Below, one piece after another: positions 35,799-44,455 of a stretch of 64,000 nucleotides of DNA. The stretch is from Porphyromonadaceae bacterium COT-184 OH4590 (lineage in GTDB: Bacteria > Bacteroidota > Bacteroidia > Bacteroidales > Paludibacteraceae). The DNA lies in assembly GCA_000768855.1 (NCBI GenBank), contig JRAN01000069.1, forward strand, positions 1 to 64,000, written 5' to 3'. Numbering within the stretch: position 1 is the stretch's first letter; each line of letters starts with the position of its first letter. The notes beneath the pieces were generated by a model that searched no databases, was not told the origin of the DNA, and worked only from the letters and a program-made list of their open reading frames with translations. The position numbers and the translations under genes are program-made.

Positions 35799-37004
35799 AT
35801 GATACAGAATAAAAAAAGATTTTTAGGTAACATTGCCATTATTGCCTTTGCCACAATAATGTTTGCCTGCGGCAACAACGGCAAGGCTAAATTGACACAA
35901 GGCGAGGAGGCAACCCACGAGGAGAGCCACATTGCCACCCTTACAGACGAACAGATACGTACAGTAGGTATCGAGGTCGGAAAGATCGAGATGAGGTCGA
36001 TGAACGCCTCTATCAGAGCCAGCGGTACACTCCGAGTGCCAAACAACTACAAAGCTGATATTACCACGCTATACGGTGGTGTTGTTACCTCACTCACAGT
36101 ACATATCAACGACAATGTGCGTAAGGGGCAGACAGTTGCCCTTATAGCCAATCCGCAGTTTATACAGCTTCAAGAGGAGTATATAACGTTGGAAAGTAAG
36201 ATTACCTTTGCCCAACAGGAGCTGCAACGACAGCAACAGCTCACGGAGGGTAATGCAGGCACAGGTCGCAATCTTCAGAGTGCCACTGCCGAACTTAATT
36301 CACTTCGCACTCGTCGACAGTCGATTCAGAAGCAGTTGCAGATAATGGGTATCGATCCGTCGAGCGTATCGGATGGCAATATTCGTGAGGCGTTGCCGTT
36401 GAGAAGTCCTATCGGCGGTACGGTAAGCCAAATATTTGCCAAAATAGGTAGCTATGTCGATGTAGCGATTCCTGTAATGGAGGTAGTCGATAACGGTGCT
36501 TTGCACCTCGACCTCGAAGTATTCGAACAGGATTTGCCAAAGGTAAAGGTGGGACAAAGCATCGAATTTACCCTTACCAACAACCCAACAACACATTACA
36601 AGGGTAAAGTGTTTAGTATTGGGGCATCGTTCGAGAACGAGAGTAAAACTATTTCGCTACACTGCGAGGTATTCGGCGACAAGAGTGGGCTTATCGACGG
36701 AATGAATATAACAGGTACTATCGGGTTAGACAATGTCGTTCTACAAGCCGTTCCCAACGAGGCTGTAGTGGAATCGGAGGGCAAATATTATGTCTTTGTA
36801 GAGCTTTCGTCCTGTGAGGATAGCGACGACAGCCATAAGCACGATATGCGGTTTGAGCGTATAGAGGTATATCGCGGAGCTGCCAATATGGGCTATGTCG
36901 CCGTTACCGCTGTCAAACCCTTACCCCAAGATGCCCGAATAGCAACCAAAGGAGCGTTTTTTATCAACGCCACTCTGGTAGATGGTAATGGACACTCTCA
37001 TTAG
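35799..37004 (+). CDS. czcB: RND efflux periplasmic adaptor CzcB/CusB
   Basis: This membrane-fusion protein links the CzcA pump to its outer-membrane channel. The 401 residues begin with a lipoprotein signal (lipobox IMFAC). A barrel-sandwich lipoyl-like domain, 'YGGVVTSLTVHINDNVRKGQTVALIANP', is split by a coiled-coil hairpin ('EEYITLESKITFAQQELQRQQQL') and returns at 'PLRSPIGGTVSQIFAKIGSYVDVAIPVMEVVD'. The beta-barrel and membrane-proximal domains follow. His-rich patches 'DSHKHD' and 'DGNGHSH' near the C-terminus may bind metal. It closes the operon. Confidence 0.92.
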   Translation: MIQNKKRFLGNIAIIAFATIMFACGNNGKAKLTQGEEATHEESHIATLTDEQIRTVGIEVGKIEMRSMNASIRASGTLRVPNNYKADITTLYGGVVTSLTVHINDNVRKGQTVALIANPQFIQLQEEYITLESKITFAQQELQRQQQLTEGNAGTGRNLQSATAELNSLRTRRQSIQKQLQIMGIDPSSVSDGNIREALPLRSPIGGTVSQIFAKIGSYVDVAIPVMEVVDNGALHLDLEVFEQDLPKVKVGQSIEFTLTNNPTTHYKGKVFSIGASFENESKTISLHCEVFGDKSGLIDGMNITGTIGLDNVVLQAVPNEAVVESEGKYYVFVELSSCEDSDDSHKHDMRFERIEVYRGAANMGYVAVTAVKPLPQDARIATKGAFFINATLVDGNGHSH

Positions 37005-37026
37005 AATTTAGGGGAAAAAACAATAA

Positions 37027-37077
37027 TTTGGGGCGACTTGCAAAACTGTATAAACTTGCATTCGCCCCTCAATTTTT
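37027..37077. terminator. Bidirectional terminator between czcB and glyS
   Basis: GGGGCGA (37030-37036) pairs with TCGCCCC (37062-37068), with a further partial stem TTGCAA/TTGCAT inside. T-rich flanks follow on the plus strand (37071-37076). It lies between convergent genes. Confidence 0.75.
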
Positions 37078-38620
37078 ACATTAACTTTTTAAACACGCTT
37101 TTCGGGTTTACCTTTTGGTCGATGATACCGTGCAGGTCCGCAATAGGTACACGGCTCTGCTCCATTGTGTCGCGGTGGCGTATGGTAACTGTCCGGTCTT
37201 CGAGTGTTTGGTGGTCGATAGTGATACAGAATGGTGTACCAATGGCATCCTGACGTCGATAACGTTTGCCTATGCTGTCTTTTTCGTCGTAGATGGTCTT
37301 GAAGTCGAATTTAAGCAGGTGCATCACCTCTTTTGCCTTTTCGGGCAGTCCGTCTTTTTTGAGTAACGGCAATATTGCTACCTTGTTAGGAGCCAATATA
37401 GGAGGTAGGTGCAGCACTACACGAGAATCGCCTCCTTCGAGGGGTTGTTCCTCGTAGCTTGCAGCCATTATCGAGAGAAACATTCTATCGACACCTATTG
37501 AGGTCTCAACGACGTAAGGAACATAGCTCTCGTTTAGTTCGGGGTCGAAATATTTGATGTTTTTACCCGAATGCTGTTCGTGTTGTGAAAGGTCAAAGTC
37601 GGTACGGCTGTGAATACCCTCCACCTCCTTGAATCCGAAAGGCATCTCGAACTCTATATCGGTGGCGGCGTTGGCGTAGTGTGCCAGTTTGTCGTGGTCG
37701 TGAAAACGATATTTGTGGTCACCCAAGCCAAGCGCCTTGTGCCACTTCATACGGAACTCTTTCCAATATTCGAACCACTGCATTTCCTCTCCCGGACGCA
37801 CAAAAAACTGCATCTCCATCTGCTCGAACTCACGCATACGGAAGATAAACTGACGTGCTACTATTTCGTTACGGAATGCTTTGCCTATCTGAGCAATACC
37901 GAATGGTATTTTCATTCTACCTGTCTTCTGTACATTTAGAAAATTAACAAAAATACCTTGTGCTGTCTCGGGGCGAAGGTAAATTTTGGTAGCACCATCG
38001 GCAACAGAACCTATCTCTGTTGAGAACATAAGATTAAATTGACGAACATCAGTCCAGTTTTTGGTACCGCTAATGGGGCATACCACCTCGTAGTCGATGA
38101 TTATTCGCTTTAGCTCTTCGAGGTTGTTGTTGTTCATAGCAGAGGCAAAACGTTCGTGCAGAGCATCACGCTTTTGGGCGTATTCCACTACTCGCGGGTT
38201 GGTTTTGATGTACAGTTCGCGGTCGAAACTCTCGCCGAAACGTTTGGAGGCTTTGTCCACCTCTTTGGCTATCTTCTCATCGAACTTAGCCATTGCCTCT
38301 TCGATAAGCACATCGGCACGATAGCGTTTTTTGCTGTCGCGATTGTCGATAAGTGGGTCGTTGAACGCATCTACATGTCCCGATGCTTTCCATGTGTTAG
38401 GGTGCATAAAGATAGCGGAATCGATACCTGCCACGTTGTCGTGTAACATAGTCATAGCTCCCCACCAGTAACTTTTGATATTGTTTTTCAGTTCTACGCC
38501 GTTCTGCCCATAGTCATAGACGGCGGCAAGTCCGTCGTAAATTTCGCTTGAAGGGAATACAAAGCCATATTCTTTGCAGTGAGCAATAAGTTTTTTGAAA
38601 ATTTCTTCCTGTGAAGCCAT
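37076..38620 (-). CDS. glyS: Glycine--tRNA ligase (alpha-2 type)
   Basis: The enzyme charges tRNA-Gly. It is the single-chain class II type (514 residues), not the alpha2-beta2 bacterial type. Visible signatures are 'CKEYGFVFPSSEIYDGLAAVYDYGQNGVELKNNIK' at the N-terminus, motif 2 'FGIAQIGKAFRNEIVARQFIFRMREFEQMEMQFFV', motif 3 'VVETSIGVDRMFL', and the C-terminal anticodon-binding block 'LAPNKVAILPL'. The start ATG at 38620 gives the normal N-terminus MASQEEIFKKLIAHC. Confidence 0.96.
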   Translation of the reverse strand: MASQEEIFKKLIAHCKEYGFVFPSSEIYDGLAAVYDYGQNGVELKNNIKSYWWGAMTMLHDNVAGIDSAIFMHPNTWKASGHVDAFNDPLIDNRDSKKRYRADVLIEEAMAKFDEKIAKEVDKASKRFGESFDRELYIKTNPRVVEYAQKRDALHERFASAMNNNNLEELKRIIIDYEVVCPISGTKNWTDVRQFNLMFSTEIGSVADGATKIYLRPETAQGIFVNFLNVQKTGRMKIPFGIAQIGKAFRNEIVARQFIFRMREFEQMEMQFFVRPGEEMQWFEYWKEFRMKWHKALGLGDHKYRFHDHDKLAHYANAATDIEFEMPFGFKEVEGIHSRTDFDLSQHEQHSGKNIKYFDPELNESYVPYVVETSIGVDRMFLSIMAASYEEQPLEGGDSRVVLHLPPILAPNKVAILPLLKKDGLPEKAKEVMHLLKFDFKTIYDEKDSIGKRYRRQDAIGTPFCITIDHQTLEDRTVTIRHRDTMEQSRVPIADLHGIIDQKVNPKSVFKKLM

Positions 38621-38671
38621 TATCTATTCTTTATGTTTTATAAGTTGATTATTATCAGTAATTTATTTTTT

Positions 38672-40243
38672 TTAATGTTTGTTGTAAAGATTGATTGCAC
38701 ATCCAGTAGATGAATTTGGATATGGTATTTGTAGTATTTTACAGAGAGTAGGAGCAATGTCTGTTACAAAATATTGTTGTTCGATAGTTGATTTTTCCAT
38801 ATTAAGACCATAAAAAAAGACAGGAGTCTGCTGTAAAGCCGTAGATGCTATCTGACTTTCGTTACCGTCGATGTCAATATCGCTCCAACCGGCATTCAAG
38901 ATAACTATAACATCGCCGCTACGACCTCTAAACAAGCTATTTTTGAGTCTTACATTAATGTCAGCAATATCGCCATTAGCTTTTTTCAAATCGTCGTAGG
39001 CAGCTACAAAACCAACTCCTTGAATATCTGCCAAAAATCGTATTACTTCAGATTTAAACTTTTCTCTATCAATGTTCTTTTTATCTATTTCTGCATTATT
39101 GAAAAAAATATTACCATCGGCATAATTCAAAATCCAGCGTGTTTGTCCGTATTTAGCCATCAAGAAACTATTGAGCAGAGCTACCACTTTTTTTCCGTCA
39201 AATTTGCCTACTGTCAAATTGTTGTCCGTCAATGTCTTTTGAGAAAAAGGCTCGGTTTGTGTACCGGTAAGCACTATCAAAGTATTGCTCATTTTTATCT
39301 TTTCGTTAATAATACGAAAAAGCATTTTCAAATCGTCGTCGAGACTCAAATATAAATCTTCTTTCTCCGCAGAATTTAACTCTGCAGTATTATTAAAAAA
39401 AGTATTTACATTAAAATTGAGGCAAAGTATATCGGTAGCACTATCTTGCCCTAAATCTTCCTGTAAGATCGCTTTCTCTGCCAACTCACCAACTATAGAA
39501 TTGGCATACGCCGTGTATATAAAGTTTGCAAACATGTCTTTGTTTTTGGAAGGCACATAAAAGTTGCCGTTTAGTTCGTAGAAAGGTTTGTAAATATATG
39601 TATAAAGCGAATACATAGGTACCCAATTGCTATGAAGGTAGTTATTCATAATGCCCGATTCGTTAAAATCGGTAGCCCAGATAGGAATTTTTTTATAAAA
39701 ATCGGTCGAAGAGATATTAACCTCTTTGTCGAGCCATACTACTCCGTCGGCATTGTGTCCACCCATTACTATTGCCTTCTCTGGAGTAAGAGCTATAGAA
39801 AACACTTTTGATCTTGGGTTTGATATTTTGAGATTGTCGGTAAAAGTGGTGGTTACAAGATTTTTGGGTGACCTGCCTACCGAGGAGTAAATACCATTAT
39901 ATTTGGTGTCGTCAACGATGGATATAAAATTATTGTTCTGATTAGAAAAGATACGATTGCTTACTATACCGTTATTAGACGGGGTAGTAGCGGTACAGAT
40001 AGATGCCAAGTCGGAAACATTGTTTTTGGCAATATAGTTGAAAAATACATTTGGTACATACACACCATTATTGATGATTTGTTTGAACCCACTTTCGCCA
40101 AATCTGTTATACAGTATCGACAAATGTTCGTTTTTGAGCCCGTCCACAGTGATAAAAACCACTAATCTTGGCTTGTTGTTATAAACTTGAGCAAATACAG
40201 AAAACGAACTTAATAAAAAGATAAATAAAAGGAATTTTCTCAT
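38672..40243 (-). CDS. Alkaline-phosphatase-superfamily protein, probably inactive
   Basis: The 523-residue protein has a signal peptide ending SVFAQ and follows the PafA/nucleotide-pyrophosphatase layout: 'PRLVVFITVDGLKNEHL', 'NYIAKNNVSDLASICTATTPSNNGIVSN' and the C-terminal 'VTDIAPTLCKILQIPYPNSSTG'. Active members have a nucleophilic threonine followed by GH near residue 75 and D/H metal ligands in three later blocks. Here these positions read NNVSDLA, NFNVNTFFNN and LTGTQTEP, so the nucleophile and most zinc ligands are gone; only the first aspartate (VDG) remains. It may be a structural or binding protein. It follows the DUF4105 gene by 7 nt. Confidence 0.75.
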   Translation of the reverse strand: MRKFLLFIFLLSSFSVFAQVYNNKPRLVVFITVDGLKNEHLSILYNRFGESGFKQIINNGVYVPNVFFNYIAKNNVSDLASICTATTPSNNGIVSNRIFSNQNNNFISIVDDTKYNGIYSSVGRSPKNLVTTTFTDNLKISNPRSKVFSIALTPEKAIVMGGHNADGVVWLDKEVNISSTDFYKKIPIWATDFNESGIMNNYLHSNWVPMYSLYTYIYKPFYELNGNFYVPSKNKDMFANFIYTAYANSIVGELAEKAILQEDLGQDSATDILCLNFNVNTFFNNTAELNSAEKEDLYLSLDDDLKMLFRIINEKIKMSNTLIVLTGTQTEPFSQKTLTDNNLTVGKFDGKKVVALLNSFLMAKYGQTRWILNYADGNIFFNNAEIDKKNIDREKFKSEVIRFLADIQGVGFVAAYDDLKKANGDIADINVRLKNSLFRGRSGDVIVILNAGWSDIDIDGNESQIASTALQQTPVFFYGLNMEKSTIEQQYFVTDIAPTLCKILQIPYPNSSTGCAINLYNKH

Positions 40244-40250
40244 AAAATTA

Positions 40251-41441
40251 TTAAATAGTCTTGTCTCTCTTATTGATGTTTTGCTGATAAAACAGTAGCG
40301 AACGTACCAACATCATAGCCATAAGGGCCAAAAACGAAGCGTGCATAATCTGAAACCTCGTTACAAATACGATTATAGCCAAAAGTGTAGCAAAAGCATT
40401 AACAATAGCAAAATAAGATAGAGGTTTTCTCCATTTTTTATTAAGTAACAAAAATGCAAATATAAGTTGTAGTGGATTTAACCACAGTAAGTTATAGTTG
40501 TAGTGTACAAGTGGATGTGTCGAAAGAAACATAAGATAAAATACCACAGAACCCATTATACCGCATATCAAAAATAGAACAAAATCGAGCCAAGCCGGAT
40601 ATTTTTCTTTTCTCCACCACCAAAATGATATGAATACCACTATTATAAGTAGTAGAGAACATACAATAGTCGGACGAAAAATGGAGTTTTCCGAAGGTAT
40701 TTTAATAGGGTATTCTGTGAGGGTATTAGTCTGTAATACAAGAGGTTTATTTATGGTGTCTTTAACCAAAGCGGTTGCCGCCATAATATCCATAGTGTAT
40801 TTTGGGAAAGCAATAAGACTTTCGGTAGTGATAGGCGAATCGGCTTCTTGTCCTATTACAACATCAATAGCAAACCGTTGCCAATTGTCTCTGCCCAGAA
40901 ACTCTTCAAAAACTCCTCTGTACGATTTATTTTTATTCGGATAGGTGATAACCATTGTTTGCCCCGATTGGTCTAATATCCGTTTGATAATATAATAATC
41001 GCGTGTGGCACAATTGTCATATACAAAATTGTAGCGATACACTCTATTTTCGGGACGATAATTCTCTTCCAAAGCATCGAACAGAGCTTGTTTTTCTTCT
41101 TGTGAAAGACTTAAGATCTGTTCATAAACAGTCGATTGACGAGTAATATAAGACGACATAAAGTATTCCATTGGGTAAACATCGAGCATATAATCTGTAT
41201 GTCCTTTAATGAATTTTGGTATGAAATATGGTGTCGAAAAATCGAAAATCCCATAATTATATGCGTTGTCGATATTATTTTTTTCGTCGCACACTCTGAT
41301 GGCACTATGCCAAAACCTTGCATAAATAGCTTCGGCTGGCTCACAGGTAAGCAGACTTATGTACGAAGAATCGGATAGTTGAATATTAGCCTTGGCAGAT
41401 ATAGAACACAGTACAAAAGACAAAATGAGTATCTTTTTCAT
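40251..41441 (-). CDS. DUF4105 (Lnb N-terminal domain) membrane protein
   Basis: The protein (396 residues from the ATG at 41441) has a signal sequence and an N-terminal periplasmic domain with 'SYISLLTCEPAEAIYARFWHSAIRV', 'NYGIFDF' and the conserved 'YRYNFVYDNCATRDYYII', where C and H are the proposed catalytic residues. About five membrane helices fill the C-terminal half ('PTIVCSLLLIIVVFISFWWW' onward). The domain is that of Lnb, a lipoprotein N-acyltransferase that makes lyso-form lipoproteins in Gram-positive bacteria, so a lipoprotein-modifying role is plausible here. An in-frame TTG at 41456 is less likely as start. Confidence 0.78.
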   Translation of the reverse strand: MKKILILSFVLCSISAKANIQLSDSSYISLLTCEPAEAIYARFWHSAIRVCDEKNNIDNAYNYGIFDFSTPYFIPKFIKGHTDYMLDVYPMEYFMSSYITRQSTVYEQILSLSQEEKQALFDALEENYRPENRVYRYNFVYDNCATRDYYIIKRILDQSGQTMVITYPNKNKSYRGVFEEFLGRDNWQRFAIDVVIGQEADSPITTESLIAFPKYTMDIMAATALVKDTINKPLVLQTNTLTEYPIKIPSENSIFRPTIVCSLLLIIVVFISFWWWRKEKYPAWLDFVLFLICGIMGSVVFYLMFLSTHPLVHYNYNLLWLNPLQLIFAFLLLNKKWRKPLSYFAIVNAFATLLAIIVFVTRFQIMHASFLALMAMMLVRSLLFYQQNINKRDKTI

Positions 41442-41491
41442 CTTAGTCAACCACAAAAAAATAATTTATTATTAAAATAACCGTCTGTGTA

Positions 41492-42439
41492 TTATTGAAG
41501 AAACAGAATCATTCCCTCTTCGGCAGCCACGCCATAAGGCATATTGTTCATTTTATAAAGTGCCTTTAAAGTAATACCAAACTGTTGAGATATAGAGTGC
41601 ATCGAATCTCCGTCTTTTACCGAATAGCTGCGGTATCTACTGTCGGCTTTATTGCGTTTTTTTGAAGTATAAACGAATGTTCCCGCTTTCAAAACACCGT
41701 CTTTATACATATCGTTGTAATAAAGAAATGTCTTTATGTTGGTTTTGTTCAGCGAGTTGGCAACTCTTTGTAATGTAGCGTCTTTTTTGAGTTTATAGCA
41801 CTTTTTGCCATTGTTGGTCGTAGTCACAAGCAAGTCGTTGATATCTACACTATAGTTGTTGTTGTCTTCGGTAATATTTACAGAATTACTATTGTTATCT
41901 GTATTGTCTGTTGTTTGATTATCAGAGCTGTAATTGTCATAAACCAAATTGTCGAGTTTATAATCTTCGATGATTTTTATCAACTTATTGGCATAATTTG
42001 GGTCTGTGGCATATCCGAGACGTTTTAGTTCGTTTGCCCATGCTTTATAATCTTTAATAGGTATTGCGTATAATGAAGAGTATCGGTCGCGTTTCAAAAA
42101 AAGAGAGTGGTCTTCGTACGAATCTATAACTTCACTGTACGAACGGAAACAATCTTGAATATTGTCGTCGTTTTTGTGAATAGTTTTTCCTGTCCAGTTG
42201 TTACCGCATTTTATCCCGAAATGATTTTTGCCTTTCACAGCGAGCATACTTTGTCCTGCATTCGATTCTATAATAGCTTGTGCCATAGTAATAGAGGCAG
42301 GTATGCCATGTCTGTATTGTTCTTTTATTGCCAACGATTTATACTTTTCAATATAATCCAAATAACTTTGATTTTGTCTTTGAGAAAATACATTAATCGC
42401 AAAAAACACAAATACCACCGAAATAATTAATCTATTCAT
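41492..42439 (-). CDS. Secreted glucosaminidase with LysM domains
   Basis: The 315-residue protein has a signal peptide ending NVFSQ. Residues 25-165 form an FlgJ-like beta-N-acetylglucosaminidase domain ('GIPASITMAQAIIESNAGQSMLAVKGKNHFGIKCGNNWTG', with the catalytic E in AIIESNAG, and 'CFRSYSEVIDSYEDHSLFL'). A Asn/Asp/Ser-rich linker follows, then a degenerate and a good LysM repeat ('RSYSVKDGDSMHSISQQFGITLKALYKMN'). It should cleave peptidoglycan glycan strands in the periplasm or at the surface. It lies 50 nt before the DUF4105 gene. Confidence 0.88.
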   Translation of the reverse strand: MNRLIISVVFVFFAINVFSQRQNQSYLDYIEKYKSLAIKEQYRHGIPASITMAQAIIESNAGQSMLAVKGKNHFGIKCGNNWTGKTIHKNDDNIQDCFRSYSEVIDSYEDHSLFLKRDRYSSLYAIPIKDYKAWANELKRLGYATDPNYANKLIKIIEDYKLDNLVYDNYSSDNQTTDNTDNNSNSVNITEDNNNYSVDINDLLVTTTNNGKKCYKLKKDATLQRVANSLNKTNIKTFLYYNDMYKDGVLKAGTFVYTSKKRNKADSRYRSYSVKDGDSMHSISQQFGITLKALYKMNNMPYGVAAEEGMILFLQ

Positions 42440-42476
42440 ATCAATCTGTTTAACTATTAAATTTAAAATTAGAGTG

Positions 42477-42484
42477 CAAAGATA
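42477..42484 (-). promoter_or_regulatory. -7 element of the glucosaminidase gene
   Basis: The minus strand reads TATCTTTG followed by C (TAnnTTTG), 37 nt before the ATG at 42439. Confidence 0.5.
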
Positions 42485-42561
42485 ATAAATTTTAAATGAA
42501 AACCACCCCCCATAATCTTAAAAACTATGTAATTTCAAATATAAAATGCAACGCATAGATT

Positions 42562-42597
42562 AAAAAAAACACCATTTCGCTGTGAAATAGCAATGGC
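42562..42597 (-). terminator. Probable terminator of the thiamine operon
   Basis: On the minus strand a CCATT...AATGG / ATTTC-ACAGC-GAAAT hairpin is followed by GGTGTTTTTTTT (T run at 42569-42562). It lies 20 nt after the thiF stop. The stem can pair in two alternative ways. Confidence 0.55.
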
Positions 42598-42616
42598 ATT
42601 ACACAAATGTAACAAA

Positions 42617-43327
42617 CTATTGTAACCTTATAGTATCGAAACTAAGGGTAAGTCCGTCTATCAGCATTATCTTATCCGTCAATGTGGGAATACCCAATAT
42701 CAATTTTATGACTTCTAAGGCTTGAATAGTGCCTACTATTCCTGCGAAAGCTCCGATTATTCCGTTAGATTGCACAAAATTTCCTATATCAACCTCATCA
42801 AAAGGATATATATCCGAATATGAAACACCTCCTCTGTAATTGAAAATTGCAACCTTGCCTTTAAACTCGCACAAACTACCGTAAACAAAAGGAATACCTA
42901 ACTTTTGTGTATATTTATCAATGATATACCTTGTCAACAAATTGTCAGAGCAATCCACAACAATATCATATTCTTTAAAAATATCAAAAGCATTATCATC
43001 TGTTAGTCTGAACGGATATATCAAAGCTTTGCAGTCGGGATTCAACTTCTCTGCATACTCTTTGGCACACTCTACTTTCGATTTGCCTATCTGCATATAG
43101 TTGTACAAGACTTGTCTATGCAAATTGTGTATGGCAACCGTATCATTGTCCATGATACCAATATTACCGACTCCTACGGCAACTATGTATTGAATAAGCG
43201 GCGACCCCAAACCACCGGCACCTACCACCAATACTTTGGCATTACATATCTTGTATTGCCCATCTGCACCTACCATATCAAGTATTGTCTGTCTATGATA
43301 TATTTCGGATAAATCATTTTTAGCCAT
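42617..43327 (-). CDS. thiF: ThiS adenylyltransferase ThiF (HesA/MoeB family)
   Basis: ThiF adenylates the C-terminal glycine of ThiS so that sulfur can be loaded for thiazole synthesis. The 236 residues show the ATP-binding 'VLVVGAGGLGSPLIQYI', 'DNDTVAIHNLHRQVLYN' and 'YDIVVDCSDNLLTRYIID'. The ATG at 43327 overlaps the thiH stop (TAATG), so coupled translation is likely and the in-frame start at 43354 is not needed. The two CxxC zinc pairs and the 'PSC' cysteine of classical ThiF are absent: the region reads 'GGVSYSDIYPFDEVDIGNFVQSNGIIG'. Confidence 0.88.
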   Translation of the reverse strand: MAKNDLSEIYHRQTILDMVGADGQYKICNAKVLVVGAGGLGSPLIQYIVAVGVGNIGIMDNDTVAIHNLHRQVLYNYMQIGKSKVECAKEYAEKLNPDCKALIYPFRLTDDNAFDIFKEYDIVVDCSDNLLTRYIIDKYTQKLGIPFVYGSLCEFKGKVAIFNYRGGVSYSDIYPFDEVDIGNFVQSNGIIGAFAGIVGTIQALEVIKLILGIPTLTDKIMLIDGLTLSFDTIRLQ

Positions 43328-44433
43328 TACATCCATACGTCCCAATCTTTCCAAACAGCTTCATATCCTCTTGATTTGAGCGAAACGACAAACTCTTCGG
43401 GTGTTCGACAATCGTTAATTTCAAACTGTTCCAATCTCGCTGACGTATTGGCATAGCCCCCCGGCTCTGTACTCGACCCTGCACTCATAGAGGTAATACC
43501 CAAAGGGAAAACATTATCACGAAATTCGCTACTTTCGCGTGTAGATAAAGAAATTTCCACATCTTTGTCCAAAAGTCTATAAGCACAAATAAGTTGCACC
43601 AGATTTTTGTCAGACACGGGAGAATTCGGTTTATATCCACCCACCACCGGTCTCAAACGAGGAAGCGAAATGGAATATCTTGTCTTCCAATATTTTTTTT
43701 CCAAATATTTGAGATGTACTGCCGTAAAAAAAGCATCTGTACGCCAATCTTCAAGCCCCAAAAGAGCACCAATGCCGATTTTGTGAATCCCTGCTTCGCC
43801 TATTCTGTCAGGTGTTTCGAGGCGATAACGAAAATCCCTTTTTTTCCCTGCTATATGGTATGTGGCGTAATTTTTTTCGTTGTATGTCTCTTGGTAAATA
43901 CAAACATAATCGAGTTTTTCGTCTTTTAGCATCGCATATTCGTATGTATCAAGAGGTTGTACCTCCAAAGCTATTTGCGAGAAATCTTTTTTTATGAAAT
44001 TAATAACCTTTCTATAATAATCGGCGTTTGATTTGTTTGGAGCTTCTCCCGAAACTAACAAGATATGCTTGTATCCTAACCGTTTGATAACTTTTATCTC
44101 TTGTTCTATTTCTTCGAGAGACAATATTTTGCGTTCTATTTTATTCCTGTTACTGAAACCGCAATATATACAAGCATTATTACAGTAGTTTGACAAATAC
44201 AGAGGTATATATAGTTGAATAACATTGCCAAACCGCTCTATTGTCAATTGTTTGGCTTCCTGTGCCATATCTTCAATAAACTTTTCTGCGGACGGCGACA
44301 GCAAAGCTTTGAAATCCTCCAAATCACGTTTCGGTTTATCGAGAGCCATACGGACATCTTCGGTCGTTTTGGAATATATTTCGTTGGTGATATTATCCCA
44401 TTTATATTTTTGTATATGGTCGTAAAAAGTCAT
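43327..44433 (-). CDS. thiH: 2-iminoacetate synthase (tyrosine lyase)
   Basis: ThiH is a radical-SAM enzyme that cleaves tyrosine to 2-iminoacetate (dehydroglycine) and p-cresol for the anaerobic thiazole pathway. The cluster motif is CNNACIYC in 'YLSNYCNNACIYCGFSNRNKI', and 'LLVSGEAPNKS' and 'GIGALLGLEDWRTDAFFTAVHL' follow. The start MTFYDHIQKYKWDNI at 44433 is chosen over an in-frame start at 44451. It begins 22 nt after thiG. Use of ThiH rather than glycine oxidase fits an anaerobe. Confidence 0.94.
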   Translation of the reverse strand: MTFYDHIQKYKWDNITNEIYSKTTEDVRMALDKPKRDLEDFKALLSPSAEKFIEDMAQEAKQLTIERFGNVIQLYIPLYLSNYCNNACIYCGFSNRNKIERKILSLEEIEQEIKVIKRLGYKHILLVSGEAPNKSNADYYRKVINFIKKDFSQIALEVQPLDTYEYAMLKDEKLDYVCIYQETYNEKNYATYHIAGKKRDFRYRLETPDRIGEAGIHKIGIGALLGLEDWRTDAFFTAVHLKYLEKKYWKTRYSISLPRLRPVVGGYKPNSPVSDKNLVQLICAYRLLDKDVEISLSTRESSEFRDNVFPLGITSMSAGSSTEPGGYANTSARLEQFEINDCRTPEEFVVSLKSRGYEAVWKDWDVWM

Positions 44434-44455
44434 AATAATGATAACAAACAAATAT

